This document shows, one piece after another, positions 7,708 through 17,747 of a DNA stretch of 64,000 nucleotides. The first letter of the stretch is position 1. The number at the start of each line of letters is the position of its first letter. Source of the stretch: an uncultured Sphingopyxis sp. (GTDB lineage: Bacteria > Pseudomonadota > Alphaproteobacteria > Sphingomonadales > Sphingomonadaceae); assembly GCF_900078365.1 (NCBI RefSeq), contig NZ_LT598653.1, positions 2,790,001 to 2,854,000 on the forward strand, given 5' to 3'. Under the pieces are notes generated by a model, which had not been told where the DNA came from, did not search any database, and was given only the letters and a program-made list of their open reading frames with translations. The position numbers and the translations under genes are program-made.

Positions 7708-8676
7708 CTATGGCAACTCTTCCTCGCACCGCACCGGCATCGAAACCGTATTCCCGCTGACCGATGGCCGCTCGGGCCGTTTCGCGACCGCGATCACCAG
7801 TCCGGTCAGCGCGACGACGCCGCCCGCAACCGACAGCATCGCCCAGCGATAGCCCTCGAACGCGGTCGAAAAGCCCATGGCGATGATCGGGATCAGCACG
7901 CTCGACCAGGCCGCCTGCCCCGGCCCGACCGCGCGGATGACATTGAAATAGAGCGGAAAGGTCACCGCGCTCGCGATGATGCCGAGGTAGAGCACGCCGC
8001 CCAGATAGACGGCGGTCGGCTCGATCGCCGGCGGGCCGGTGGTGATCCACGCATAGCTACCGTCGGCGAGCGCGCCGAACGCCATCGCCCAGGCGATCAT
8101 CACCACCATCGACTGCGCGCGCGCGATCTTCGTCCCCTGCATGACATTGGCGGTCGATGCGCTCATCACCCCCGCGAGCGTCAACGCGGTGCCGAGCAGC
8201 ACTTCGTGCGCGCCCACCGCCGCCGCGCGATATTCGTGGAGGATCATCAGCCCCACGCCGATGATCGCGATGCCCGCCCCGGCGAGAAAGCGCCCCTCGA
8301 GCGGTGTCTTCAGAAAGGCCCGCCCCAGCAAAGTATTGGGCACGATCAGCAGCGCGAACAGCACCGCGACCAGCCCCGAGGTGATATGCTGCTCGGCGCG
8401 ATAGACGAAGTTGAAGTTGAGCGCGAACTGCGCGATGCCGAGCACCGCCGCAAAGGCCATCGCGCGCGGCCCGATCCATATCCGCTCGCGCCGCATCGCG
8501 GCGAACAGGAACATCGCGATCGCCGCGACCGCGAAGCGATAGGTCACCGACCAGCTCGGCGGAACGACGCCGAGCTGCCCCTTAATGACGATCCAGGTCG
8601 ATCCCCATATCAGCGTGACCAGCGCGAAGGGCAGCAGGACGCGCGGGCTGAGCAGCGTCGGCGCCGCGCCGCTCAC
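7708..8676 (-). CDS. EamA/DMT-family transporter
   Basis: A 322-residue inner-membrane protein with ten hydrophobic segments in two EamA repeats, opening with LLPFALVTLIWGSTWIVIKGQLGVVPP, the typical start of the RhaT/EamA exporter group. Its start overlaps the stop of the upstream threonine aldolase gene by 4 bases, so the pair is co-translated. Export of an amino acid or aldolase-related metabolite is possible but only inferred. It is only distantly similar to the DMT protein at 2712-3632. Confidence 0.88.
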   Translation of the reverse strand: MSGAAPTLLSPRVLLPFALVTLIWGSTWIVIKGQLGVVPPSWSVTYRFAVAAIAMFLFAAMRRERIWIGPRAMAFAAVLGIAQFALNFNFVYRAEQHITSGLVAVLFALLIVPNTLLGRAFLKTPLEGRFLAGAGIAIIGVGLMILHEYRAAAVGAHEVLLGTALTLAGVMSASTANVMQGTKIARAQSMVVMIAWAMAFGALADGSYAWITTGPPAIEPTAVYLGGVLYLGIIASAVTFPLYFNVIRAVGPGQAAWSSVLIPIIAMGFSTAFEGYRWAMLSVAGGVVALTGLVIAVAKRPERPSVSGNTVSMPVRCEEELP

Positions 8677-9683
8677 AGCGCGCCGATCGCGGCGGCCAGC
8701 GGCGCGACCGCTTCCGCGTCCTGATCCCAGCTGACGACGAGGCGCGCCGCGCCCTCGCCCCAGTCGTAGAAATCGAACCCGGCCGCGCGCAACTTCGCGG
8801 CTTCCGCGGCGGTCAGGCGGACGAACAATTCATTCGCCTCGACCGGATACATCAGCCGATCGCCGCACGCCGCCGCGAGCTTCGCCGCGCCGGCATTGGC
8901 GGCGCGCGCGTTGGCGAGCCACAGATCGTCCTTCAGCATCGCGCGGATTTGCGCCGCGACGAAGCGCCCCTTGCTGAGCAGATGCCCGCCGCGCTTCTTG
9001 AGTTCGCGCACCCCGGCGCCGCCGCTGCCGCCGAAAAAGACGATCGCCTCGGCCATCATCGCGCCATTTTTCGTGAAGCCGAACGACAGCGCATCGACCC
9101 CGGCGCGCCACGTCACGTCGGCGGGAGCGCAGCCGAGGAATGCGACGGCGTTGGCGAAGCGCGCGCCGTCCATGTGCAGCTTCAGCCCCTTGCCCTTCGC
9201 GATCTCGCTGATCTCGCCGATCTCGCCGGCGCGCCACGCGAGGCCATATTCGGTCGCGTTGGTGATGCTGACCGCCGCCGGCTGGACCTGATGTACATCC
9301 TGCCGGATTCCCGCGATCCGCGCCTTCAGCGCCGCAGCGTCGATCTTCGCGCCGCGCCCCGGCAGCGGCATCAGCTTCGCGCCGCCCGAATAGAAGCTCG
9401 GCGCGCCGCATTCGTCGACCTCGATATGCGCCTCTTCATAGCAGAGAATGCCCTGCCACGGCCGCACGAAATGCGCGAGGATGATGCTGTTCGCGGCGGT
9501 CCCGGTAGGAATCCACACGACCTCGCATGTCGTCTCGAACAGGTCGGAAAAGGCCGCGTCGAGCGACTGGCTGAGCGCATCGCCGTCATAGGCCGTATCG
9601 ACCCGGTTGGCCGCGGCCATCGCCTCCATCACCGCCGGATGGACGGTTGCGGCATTGTCGGAGAAGAAGCGGGTCGCGGTCAT
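8673..9683 (-). CDS. ltaE: Low-specificity threonine aldolase / beta-eliminating lyase
   Basis: A PLP-dependent fold-type I enzyme of 336 residues that cleaves L-threonine or L-allo-threonine to glycine and acetaldehyde. Evidence is the N-terminal FFSDNAATVHPAVMEAM, the IPTGTAANSI cofactor loop, LHMDGARFANAVAFLG, and the PLP-binding Lys205 in LSFGFTKNGAMMAE. Length fits the family. The 4-base overlap with the downstream DMT exporter suggests a two-gene operon. The allo-specificity cannot be told from sequence. Confidence 0.9.
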   Translation of the reverse strand: MTATRFFSDNAATVHPAVMEAMAAANRVDTAYDGDALSQSLDAAFSDLFETTCEVVWIPTGTAANSIILAHFVRPWQGILCYEEAHIEVDECGAPSFYSGGAKLMPLPGRGAKIDAAALKARIAGIRQDVHQVQPAAVSITNATEYGLAWRAGEIGEISEIAKGKGLKLHMDGARFANAVAFLGCAPADVTWRAGVDALSFGFTKNGAMMAEAIVFFGGSGGAGVRELKKRGGHLLSKGRFVAAQIRAMLKDDLWLANARAANAGAAKLAAACGDRLMYPVEANELFVRLTAAEAAKLRAAGFDFYDWGEGAARLVVSWDQDAEAVAPLAAAIGAL

Positions 9684-9748
9684 CGACGCGCCTTAGCGCA
9701 GGTGCGCGCCGCTTGCTAACCCCTCATTTTCGCGGCGGTTCGTTGGCG

Positions 9749-10228
9749 TCAAATGCCGAGCGAATCCGCGCAGTCGAAGGCCGAAGCGAGCTTTTCGCGG
9801 AAGCCCGAAACGTCCGACCCCACGTCGACGAGCACGGCATCGCCGACCGAGCCCGCATCGATCCGCTCATGGAGTGCGATGGTCAGCGAATCCTCCACGA
9901 ACAGGTCGCCGACGAAGCGGTTATGCGCTGCGAAGCTCAGCCGATCCGGCGCCGATTCGATCACCAGCGCGCGCCATGCGGGGCCATAGCTCGACTTCAC
10001 CCACAATTTCGTGCCGACGGGAAGCGCGCGCGTCGGCTTGCCCGTCACCACCGCGACATTGATCATCGTGCGGTCGGCCTCGTTGAAGGCCTGACGAATC
10101 TCGATCGATCCGCCGCCGAAACGCGCGGTGCATTCGCCCACGGTGCGGTTCGCATAGCCGAGCTCGGCGTAGGAGGCATCGTTGAACGCGGGCGTCAGGC
10201 TGGCGGCAGCCAGCAGAAGGGAGAACAT
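9749..10228 (-). CDS. Hypothetical exported protein
   Basis: A 159-residue protein with a short N-terminal signal-like segment (MFSLLLAAASLTPAFNDASY). The mature part is mainly predicted beta-strand and has two cysteines (C44-like in GECTARFGG and one in FDCADSLGI). No family was recognised. It lies between the aldolase and argG genes on the same strand. Reading frame quality and codon use match the neighbours, so it is probably real. Confidence 0.65.
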   Translation of the reverse strand: MFSLLLAAASLTPAFNDASYAELGYANRTVGECTARFGGGSIEIRQAFNEADRTMINVAVVTGKPTRALPVGTKLWVKSSYGPAWRALVIESAPDRLSFAAHNRFVGDLFVEDSLTIALHERIDAGSVGDAVLVDVGSDVSGFREKLASAFDCADSLGI

Positions 10229-10246
10229 GGACCAAGCTCCTGCCGA

Positions 10247-10264
10247 AGCCGGGCCCGTGCCCGG
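10247..10264 (-). terminator. Possible hairpin terminator after argG
   Basis: A 7-bp GC stem (GCCGGGC/GCCCGGC) with a 4-base loop lies just beyond the argG stop. No T-run follows, so it may only be an attenuating or RNA-stabilising hairpin. Confidence 0.3.
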
Positions 10265-10269
10265 CCGCT

Positions 10270-11487
<1,218 letters not shown>

Positions 11488-11603
11488 GGCTGTACCTTTG
11501 GCGAGGGAAAGACGCGGGCGCGGCTAGCAGGGAGCCGCCCGAGGCGCAACCGGCTTGGCGCGCGTTCGCCCGCAGGCTATCGTCGGCGGCCGGGAGAAAA
11601 GCC

Positions 11604-12041
11604 ATAGCCAAAGCCGAAATCAAGACCAAGGCAACCGGCCTCCCGGTCGCCGACTTCATCGCCGCGGTGCCCGACGCGCGACGCCGCGACGAGGCCTCGG
11701 TGGTCGACGCCATGCACCGCCGGGTCACCGGCCTCGAGCCCAGGATGTGGGGCCCCTCGATCATCGGCTATGGCAGCTATGAGTATAGTTATAACAGCGG
11801 CCGGTCGGGCACCATGTGCCGCGCCGGATTCTCGCCCCGCAAGGCCGCGATGACACTCTATCTGATGGGCCATTATTGCGACCGCCAGCCCGAGGCCGAC
11901 GCGCTGCTCGAAAAGCTCGGCAAATACAGGAACGGCAAATCCTGTCTTTACATCAACAAGCTTGCCGACGTGGATATGGATATACTCGAACAGCTCGTCA
12001 GGTTGAGCTGGGACGTGATGAACGAGCGTTACCCGACGTAA
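11604..12041 (+). CDS. DUF1801 domain protein, apparent AUA start
   Basis: The frame to the stop at 12039-12041 encodes a DUF1801 protein (YdhG-like fold): VADFIAAVPDARRRDEASVV, MWGPSIIGYGSYEYSY and KSCLYINKLADVD. The first ATG/GTG/TTG in frame is a GTG at 11667, which would cut off the conserved first helix. The family N-terminus begins exactly at an ATA codon at 11604 (ATA GCC AAA GCC GAA, matching MAKAEIKTKA), and a strong GGGAGA ribosome-binding site lies 7 bases before it. Either AUA initiates weakly or an ancestral ATG has mutated. With the ATA start the protein has 145 residues, normal for the family. The 3' end overlaps the convergent methyltransferase gene by 13 bases. Confidence 0.75.
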   Translation: MAKAEIKTKATGLPVADFIAAVPDARRRDEASVVDAMHRRVTGLEPRMWGPSIIGYGSYEYSYNSGRSGTMCRAGFSPRKAAMTLYLMGHYCDRQPEADALLEKLGKYRNGKSCLYINKLADVDMDILEQLVRLSWDVMNERYPT

Positions 12042-13267
12042 CGTCCCTCCGCATCACCCATATAGTCGCGCGTCAGCGGCAGCGCGTGGCGGCTGCGCGC
12101 GAACTGGATCTGGTAATTGCCCATCCCGCCGCTCTCGAACGCCGCTGTCGCGCCGGCGAGGTAGAAGCACCACATGCGAAAGAAGCGATCGCCCATCATG
12201 GCGACGATCTCCGCTTCATGCGCGAGCGTCCGCGCATACCATTGACGCAGGGTCAGCGCATAATGCAGCCGCAGCGTCTCGACATCCGTCACGATCAGCC
12301 GGCTCTTCTCGCTCGCCGCCAGCGTCTCGCTGAGCGCCGGGATATAGCCGCCGGGGAAGATATATTTGCGGGTGAAGGCGTCGGTCGACCCTGGCCGTCC
12401 GAAGCGGCCGATCGTATGGAGCAGCATCACGCCGTCGGCGGTCATCAGGTTCGCGGCGGCGCGAAAGAAAGTCTCGAAATTGGGCGCGCCGACATGCTCG
12501 AACATGCCCACCGAAACGATGCGGTCGAAGCGCCCCGCGTCGCGCGCGGCAAGGTCGCGATAGTCGATCAGCTCGAATTTCACCCGGTCGGCGACTCCCG
12601 CCGCCGCGGCGCGCTCGCGCGCGAGCGCGAGCTGCTCCTCGGACAGGGTGATGCCGAGCACTTCGACCTTTTCGAGCTTCGCGAGCGTGATCGCCATCCC
12701 GCCCCAGCCGCAACCGATGTCGAGCACCCGCTGTCCCGGCGCGAGCGCGAGCTTCGCCGCGATATGCGCCTTTTTCGCGGCCTGCGCTTCCTCCAGCGTC
12801 ATGCCGGGCCGCGGCCAGTAAGCGCAGCTATATTGCATGTCTTCGTCGAGGAAGAGACGGTAGAGGGCGTTGCCGATGTCGTAATGATGCTTGACGTTGG
12901 CGCGCGACCGGCGCCGGCGGTTGATCGATCCGATCCGCGTTTTCAGCCAGTCGACCTGCTCGCCGGCCCATGTCCTATCCTTGAGCGTCGCGCCGCGATC
13001 CCACGGCGTGTTCATGCGGATGAGGCCGACAAGCTCCATGATGTCGCCCTCGACCAGCTCCATCTCGCCATCCATGAACGCCTCGGCGGCGCCGAGACGC
13101 GGGTCGAGGATGATGCGGCGCATACCCTTGCGGCTGGTGAAGCGGACGGTAACCTCTGGGAAACCCGGCGCGGGCTGGCCGAATTCCTCGCGCGCGCCAT
13201 CGGGCGCCACGATCGTGAGCCGCCCCTGATGGATGACGCGGGAGAGAAATGGACGCAGGATCGACAT
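12029..13267 (-). CDS. Cyclopropane-fatty-acyl-phospholipid synthase family SAM methyltransferase
   Basis: A protein of about 412 residues of the CFA synthase / mycolic acid cyclopropane synthase family, which methylenates unsaturated acyl chains in membrane phospholipids using SAM. The SAM-binding motif is VLDIGCGWGGMAITLA. Other family blocks are KHHYDIGNALYRLFLDEDMQYSC, GMFEHVGAPNFETFF and IFPGGYIPALSE. An N-terminal domain of about 110 residues with FTSRKGMRRIILDPRLG precedes the methyltransferase, as usual. The start at 13267 (MSILRPFLSRV) fits homologues better than the longer frame from 13324. Specificity for the cyclopropane ring versus methyl transfer is not certain. Confidence 0.88.
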   Translation of the reverse strand: MSILRPFLSRVIHQGRLTIVAPDGAREEFGQPAPGFPEVTVRFTSRKGMRRIILDPRLGAAEAFMDGEMELVEGDIMELVGLIRMNTPWDRGATLKDRTWAGEQVDWLKTRIGSINRRRRSRANVKHHYDIGNALYRLFLDEDMQYSCAYWPRPGMTLEEAQAAKKAHIAAKLALAPGQRVLDIGCGWGGMAITLAKLEKVEVLGITLSEEQLALARERAAAAGVADRVKFELIDYRDLAARDAGRFDRIVSVGMFEHVGAPNFETFFRAAANLMTADGVMLLHTIGRFGRPGSTDAFTRKYIFPGGYIPALSETLAASEKSRLIVTDVETLRLHYALTLRQWYARTLAHEAEIVAMMGDRFFRMWCFYLAGATAAFESGGMGNYQIQFARSRHALPLTRDYMGDAEGRYVG

Positions 13268-13305
13268 TCTATCGACCAAATATCTATCTCGGAAAAAGGT
13301 TGCGA

Positions 13306-14176
13306 TCAAATTCCCGCATACCATTCATAATCGACGCGGTCCTCCCAATAGCCGCCCTTGCCCGCGCCGATATGGTCGAGGCTCGCGACCGCCTCGATCG
13401 CGTTCACATATTTGGCGTGCTTGTAGCCGAGCTGGCGCTCGATGCGCAGGCGCAGCGGCGCGCCGTTCTGGTTGGGCAGCACCTTGCCGTACACGCCGAA
13501 CACCAGCAGCGCCAGCGAAATACGGGTTCAAGTCAGCCAGGCGCAGCGGCGCGCCGTTGGCGATGGGCAGCACCGCATCGCCCAGCGCCCAGGCTAGGAT
13601 CGTCTGCGGATGCAAAGCATCGACCATGTCGCAGCTTTCATAATAGAGCGCGTCGCCGAGCCGGTCGGCGCAGCGGAAGACGATATAGCGCGCGCTGTCC
13701 TTGACACCGGCCGCTGCGAGGATCCGGCGAAGCTGCACGCCGGTCCACCCGCCGATCGCGCTCCAGCCCTCGACGCAGTCGTGGCGCGTGATCTGCGTGC
13801 GCTGCGGCATCGCGCGGATGTCGGCCAGCGACAGCGACAGCGGCCGCGCGACGAGGCCAGAGACCTTGACGCGCCAGTCGACGAAACCGCTCGCGGCGTG
13901 CGCGGCATAATCGGAGCCCGCGGGCAGGCGCGTGCCGTTCGGCCGGAAATAAGGCGACAGGTCGGCGCGGGTGAATTCGCGCGCGAGCGCGTCGCGGTCG
14001 ATCAGCGCGCGCTGGCTCGCGCGGTTCATTTCCTCGCCCATCGACAGGATTGTGCGCACTACGGGCGCCTCGTTGATCGCGTCGCAGCCCGAAAGCAGCG
14101 GCAGCGCCCCCGCCGCGGCGACGAGCCCGCCGGCGCGTGCGATCAGTTCGCGGCGCGGAAGGATGAGGCTACTCAC
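13306..14176 (-). pseudogene. Molybdopterin-dependent oxidoreductase (sulfite oxidase/MsrP-like), frameshifted by a 91-bp insertion
   Basis: Starting from GTG at 14174-14176 the frame encodes a Tat-like leader (LPRRELIARAGGLVAAAG) and an oxidoreductase molybdopterin-binding domain: ITRHDCVEGWSAIGGWTGV with the Mo-ligand Cys, then YYESCDMVDALHPQTILAWA and DAVLPIANGAPLRL. At that point the frame is lost; the true C-terminus (QLGYKHAKYVNAIEAV to YEWYAGI) is in another frame ending at 13306. Between them 91 bp are inserted: a 70-bp foreign piece plus one copy of a 21-bp direct repeat (13447-13467, 13538-13558). Deleting 91 bp restores a clean 259-residue gene. The start overlaps the stop of the cytochrome b gene, which should be its electron-transfer partner. 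Whether the lesion is biological or an assembly error is open. Confidence 0.85.
13447..13558. repeat. 21-bp direct repeat bounding a 70-bp ectopic insert
   Basis: Perfect copies at 13447-13467 and 13538-13558 enclose 70 bases that do not belong to the molybdoenzyme gene. On the minus strand the insert plus repeat reads VFGVYGKVLPNQNGAPLRL, a segment resembling MsrP. On the plus strand bases 13518-13535 read KYGFKS, also an MsrP-like motif but in opposite orientation. Confidence 0.85.
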
Positions 14177-15006
14177 GCGCGCGCGCCCTTCTCCGGCGGC
14201 AGGCGAAACCAGCCGGTGATCATCGACCGCAGCTCGTTGGCCGGCCCGGCGAGCAGCACCATCGCGATGTGGACGAAAAAGAAGGCGACCAGCGCCCAGG
14301 CGGTGATGAAATGGATCGAGCGCGCCGACTGGCGCCCGCCGAAAATGTCGGTGAGCCACGGCCAGGCCGCGTTCATCCCGGGCGACATGGTGAGGCCCGT
14401 CGCGATCATCAGCGGCAACGCGACGAAGATGACGCCGATATAGCTGAGCTTTTGCAATATGCCGTAGCGCGCCGCGGCCTCGCCCTTCGGAAAGCGCAGC
14501 CGCGCATGATCCTTCACGTCGCGCCAGATGTGGCGCGGCGACCATTCGGCGCGGCGGACGTGCAGATCCTTGCGCAAATGCCCGCCGAAGAGCGTCCAGA
14601 GCATGTAGAGCGCCAGCCCCACCGACAACAGCCATGCGAACAGCAGGTGCCAGCGCCGCCCGTCGGCGAGGCTGTAACGCGTCGGGATCGTCGCCCAGCC
14701 CGGAAACGCCCGGGTCTTCGTCGCCCCTTGCGCGTCGGTCCATCGGCCGAGCACGCCCGTCGTGTCGACCTTCCAGTTACCGACCCGCAGATAGCCCGTA
14801 TCGGCGGTCGACCCGATCGCCAGCCAGGCGCGATCGAAATTGGCGCCATATTCGCCCCAATAGAGGCGCGGGTGTGCATTGAAGATCATCAGCCCGCTCA
14901 TCAGGAGGACGAGCAAGGCGGCGGCATTCACCCAATGCCAGATGCGCACCGGCAGCCGGTGGCGATAGACACGCGCTGGCGGCGTCGCGGGAGCAAGATC
15001 GGTCAT
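14173..15006 (-). CDS. Cytochrome b561-type (Ni-hydrogenase b-type) membrane subunit
   Basis: An integral membrane cytochrome of about 277 residues with four main hydrophobic helices. Candidate heme-ligand histidines are in RLPVRIWHWVNAAALL, RRWHLLFAWLLSVGL and SIHFITAWALVAFFFVHIAMV. Its stop overlaps the GTG start of the molybdoenzyme gene, so the two form an operon in which the cytochrome would pass electrons between the quinone pool and the periplasmic molybdoprotein. Start MTDLAP at 15006 is preferred to the in-frame ATG at 15027. With its partner frameshifted, its present function is uncertain. Confidence 0.85.
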   Translation of the reverse strand: MTDLAPATPPARVYRHRLPVRIWHWVNAAALLVLLMSGLMIFNAHPRLYWGEYGANFDRAWLAIGSTADTGYLRVGNWKVDTTGVLGRWTDAQGATKTRAFPGWATIPTRYSLADGRRWHLLFAWLLSVGLALYMLWTLFGGHLRKDLHVRRAEWSPRHIWRDVKDHARLRFPKGEAAARYGILQKLSYIGVIFVALPLMIATGLTMSPGMNAAWPWLTDIFGGRQSARSIHFITAWALVAFFFVHIAMVLLAGPANELRSMITGWFRLPPEKGARA

Positions 15007-15023
15007 CGTTTCCGGCACACCCT

Positions 15024-15054
15024 TCAAGCCCCTCCTCTTCAGGGGAGGGGCTTA
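15024..15054. repeat. Short GC-rich hairpin (aagcccctcc / ggaggggctt)
   Basis: A near-perfect stem of 12 bp around cttca lies between the acyl-CoA synthetase stop and the cytochrome b start. The same hairpin text is repeated twice at 44481-44619, so it belongs to a dispersed family. Confidence 0.55.
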
Positions 15055-15081
15055 GAGGGTTCGGTGCCCGGCACCGTCTGG

Positions 15082-16794
15082 TTACGCGACGACCTGTGCG
15101 GCATATTCTTCGCGATAACGAGTGCGCAAGCTGACCTTGTCGATCTTTTCGCTGCCGAGCTTGGGCAGCGCGTCGTTCGACATCCAGATCTTGCACGGCA
15201 CCTTATAGGGCGCGAGGCGCGCGCCGAGGAAGGCGGCCAGATCGTCGGCGGTCGCGCCGCTGCCGGGCTTCATCCAGACCACCGCGCCGACGCACTCGCC
15301 GAGCCGCTCGTCGGGAAGCCCGAACACGGCGCATTCGTTCGCGTCGGGATGCTCGTAGATCGCGGCCTCGACCTCCTGGCAGCTGATATTCTCGCCGCCG
15401 CGGATGATGATGTCCTTCTTGCGGTCGACGATGAACAGATAGCCGTCCTCGTCGAGATAGCCGAGGTCGCCCGAACGGAAATAGCCATTGTCGAAGAAGG
15501 CCGCCCTGGTCGCTTCGGGATTGTTCCAATAGCCCTCGAAATTGCACACCGAGCGGATACACACTTCGCCGACGCCGCCCTGCGCCACTTCGTTGCCGTT
15601 GTCGTCGAGGATCGCGAGATCGACGAGCGGCTTCGACGCCGGCCCGGTCGACAGCGGCTTGGCGAGGTAATTTTCGTTGATGATGCCGCAGCCGACCGCG
15701 TTGGTTTCGGTAAGGCCATAGCCGAGCAGGGGCTTGCCCTCGCCCATCTCGGTCGCGAGGCGCTTCACATGCTCGGGCGGGCGCGGCGCGCCGCCGCCGG
15801 CGTAGCTCTTGCACGTCGACAGGTCGTAATTCTTGCGGTTCGGGTGGACGAGGATTTCATAGCTCATCAGCGGGACGCCGACGAAATAATTGACCTGTTC
15901 GTCCTGGATCAGCCGCATCGCCTCTTCGGCGTTCCATTTCGGCATCAGCACAAGTTTGCGGCCGAGCGCGAAGCTTTGCAGGAACACCGGGATTTCCGCG
16001 GTGACGTGGAACAGCGGGGTGCAGATCAGGGTTGCGGGCTGGATGTCCGACATCTGCCCGTCCTCGGTCAGCAGATGGACGATACTCGCGGTCTGCGTGA
16101 CATAGTTGAAGATCGCCTGGCACACCGCTTCGTGGCGCGAATAGGCGCCCTTCGACTGGCCGGTCGAGCCGGAGGTGAAGAGGATGGTCGCGAGATCCTG
16201 TCCGGTCAGGGCGGGCAGCACCGTCTCGGCACTGCCGCCCGCGCCGGTGATCGGCGCGATCGCCTGCTCGATCGGCTGCGCGATGTCGAGCGTCACGACC
16301 TTCGCGCCGTGCTGCACGCCGGGCTCCGCGAGCCTTGCCGCGCGCTGAACGTCGGCGATGACCAGCTTCGCTTCGCTGTCCTCGATCCCGGCCGCGAGTT
16401 CGCCGCCCTGCCACCAGCCGTTGAGCAAGGTCGCGCAGCCGCCCGCCATCAAGATGCCGAGATAGGTAACGCACCACGCATTGGCGTTGCGCATCGCGAG
16501 GCCCACGCGGTCGCCGCGCTGAACGCCGAACCCTTCGACCAGCCCCGCCGCGACCTGCCGCGCCGCGGCGTGGACCTGTTTGAACGACAGCCGCTCGCCG
16601 CCTTCGACCAGGAAGGCCGCATCGCCATGCTGCGCCGCGAAAAAGGCGACATAGTCGGCGATATTGGTCGGCGCGTTGGTGATGAAGGGAAGCTCGCGGC
16701 CGAAGCGTTCGACGATCCCGACCTGGATCGGTCCGCCCGGACCGGTGATCAGATTATAGGCGGCTTCCAGGCGCAAATCGAGCGCAGATGGCAT
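15082..16794 (-). CDS. Class I adenylate-forming acyl-CoA synthetase/ligase
   Basis: A 570-residue ANL-superfamily enzyme that activates a carboxylic acid as an acyl-adenylate and then as the CoA thioester. Core motifs: A3 ILFTSGSTGQSKGAYSRH, A5 GYGLTETNAVGC, A7 YFRSGDLGYLDEDGYLF, A8 VDRKKDIIIRGGENISCQEV, and a C-terminal A10-like PKLGSEKIDKVSL with a Lys in the expected place although the usual TGK is SEK. The 30-residue stretch after the A3 motif fits fatty or aromatic acid CoA ligases; the substrate is not predictable. Monocistronic, divergent from lgt. Confidence 0.9.
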   Translation of the reverse strand: MPSALDLRLEAAYNLITGPGGPIQVGIVERFGRELPFITNAPTNIADYVAFFAAQHGDAAFLVEGGERLSFKQVHAAARQVAAGLVEGFGVQRGDRVGLAMRNANAWCVTYLGILMAGGCATLLNGWWQGGELAAGIEDSEAKLVIADVQRAARLAEPGVQHGAKVVTLDIAQPIEQAIAPITGAGGSAETVLPALTGQDLATILFTSGSTGQSKGAYSRHEAVCQAIFNYVTQTASIVHLLTEDGQMSDIQPATLICTPLFHVTAEIPVFLQSFALGRKLVLMPKWNAEEAMRLIQDEQVNYFVGVPLMSYEILVHPNRKNYDLSTCKSYAGGGAPRPPEHVKRLATEMGEGKPLLGYGLTETNAVGCGIINENYLAKPLSTGPASKPLVDLAILDDNGNEVAQGGVGEVCIRSVCNFEGYWNNPEATRAAFFDNGYFRSGDLGYLDEDGYLFIVDRKKDIIIRGGENISCQEVEAAIYEHPDANECAVFGLPDERLGECVGAVVWMKPGSGATADDLAAFLGARLAPYKVPCKIWMSNDALPKLGSEKIDKVSLRTRYREEYAAQVVA

Positions 16795-16871
16795 CGTGTA
16801 TCTCTCCTCTTGGTCTCGCTCGCCTTACCCCTTATGGGGAGGCCTCTCCTGGGGAAGGACAGCGCGACGAT

Positions 16872-17747
16872 ATGTTTCTTTTTGCAACCTTAGCCGAAGC
16901 AACGCAATATCTTAACTTTCAGGATTTGATGGGGCCCAACAGCGAGATCGCGTTCAGCGTCTTCGGCCTTCCCATCCGCTGGTATGCGCTCGCCTATCTC
17001 GCCGGGATTTTCATCGGTTACTGGTATCTGCTCAAGCTGATCGCGCAGCCCGGCGCGCCGATGGCGCGGCGTCACGCCGACGACATGATCTTCTATGCCA
17101 TGCTCGGGATCATCCTTGGCGGGCGGCTCGGCTATGTGCTCTTCTACAATCTCGGCAACTATCTCCAGAAGCCGCTCGACATCTTCAAATTGTGGGACGG
17201 CGGCATGTCGCTGCACGGCGGGGTGATCGGCGTGCTGGTCGCGATCTGGTATGTGACGCGGAAGGAGAAGCTGAGCTTCCTGCGCTTTTGCGACTATATC
17301 GCCTGCGTCGTCCCCTTCGGCCTTTTCTTCGGCCGCCTCGCCAATTTCGTCAACGGCGAGCTATGGGGCCGCGCGACGACCGTGCCATGGGCGATCATCT
17401 TTCCGGGCAGCGGCACGCTGGACCCGCGCCACCCGAGCCAGCTTTACGAAGCCGGCCTCGAAGGCGTCGTGATGATGGCGATCCTCGCCTTCTTCTTCTG
17501 GCGCACCGACGCGCGCTACAAGCCGGGTTTCCTCTTCGGCATGGCGGCGATCATCTATGGCCTCAGCCGTTTCGCGGTCGAGTTCGTGCGCGAACCCGAC
17601 GTCCAGCTCGGCACCTTGCCGTGGGGACTGACGATGGGGCAGACGCTGACCATCCCGATGCTGCTCGCCGGTTTCTGGCTCGTGGCGACCGCAAAGGGGC
17701 GCCGCCAGCGGGTCGAGCCGATCGCCGGACCCGATGCCGTTGCGTGA
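16872..17747 (+). CDS. lgt: Prolipoprotein diacylglyceryl transferase Lgt
   Basis: Transfers diacylglycerol from phosphatidylglycerol to the lipobox Cys of prolipoproteins in the inner membrane. The 291-residue product has seven hydrophobic segments and the signature HGG in GGMSLHGGVIGVLVA, FGRLANFVNGELWGR and RHPSQLYEAGLEG. ATG at 16872 is chosen; the longer in-frame ATG at 16788 adds a non-conserved leader overlapping the divergent promoter. First gene of a tightly packed operon lgt-midA-GNAT-pgeF, with a 14-base overlap to the next gene. Confidence 0.96.
   Translation: MFLFATLAEATQYLNFQDLMGPNSEIAFSVFGLPIRWYALAYLAGIFIGYWYLLKLIAQPGAPMARRHADDMIFYAMLGIILGGRLGYVLFYNLGNYLQKPLDIFKLWDGGMSLHGGVIGVLVAIWYVTRKEKLSFLRFCDYIACVVPFGLFFGRLANFVNGELWGRATTVPWAIIFPGSGTLDPRHPSQLYEAGLEGVVMMAILAFFFWRTDARYKPGFLFGMAAIIYGLSRFAVEFVREPDVQLGTLPWGLTMGQTLTIPMLLAGFWLVATAKGRRQRVEPIAGPDAVA

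Noticed and set aside
13518..13538. GGTTCAAGTC inside the molybdoenzyme insert looks like a tRNA T-arm
   Set aside because: The flanking bases do not pair as a T-stem and no acceptor, D- or anticodon arm can be built around it.
14269..16893. Long open frame on the plus strand across the acyl-CoA synthetase and cytochrome b genes
   Set aside because: Arg/Asp/His-rich text without motifs, lying opposite well-supported genes. Antisense frames stay open by chance in GC-rich DNA.
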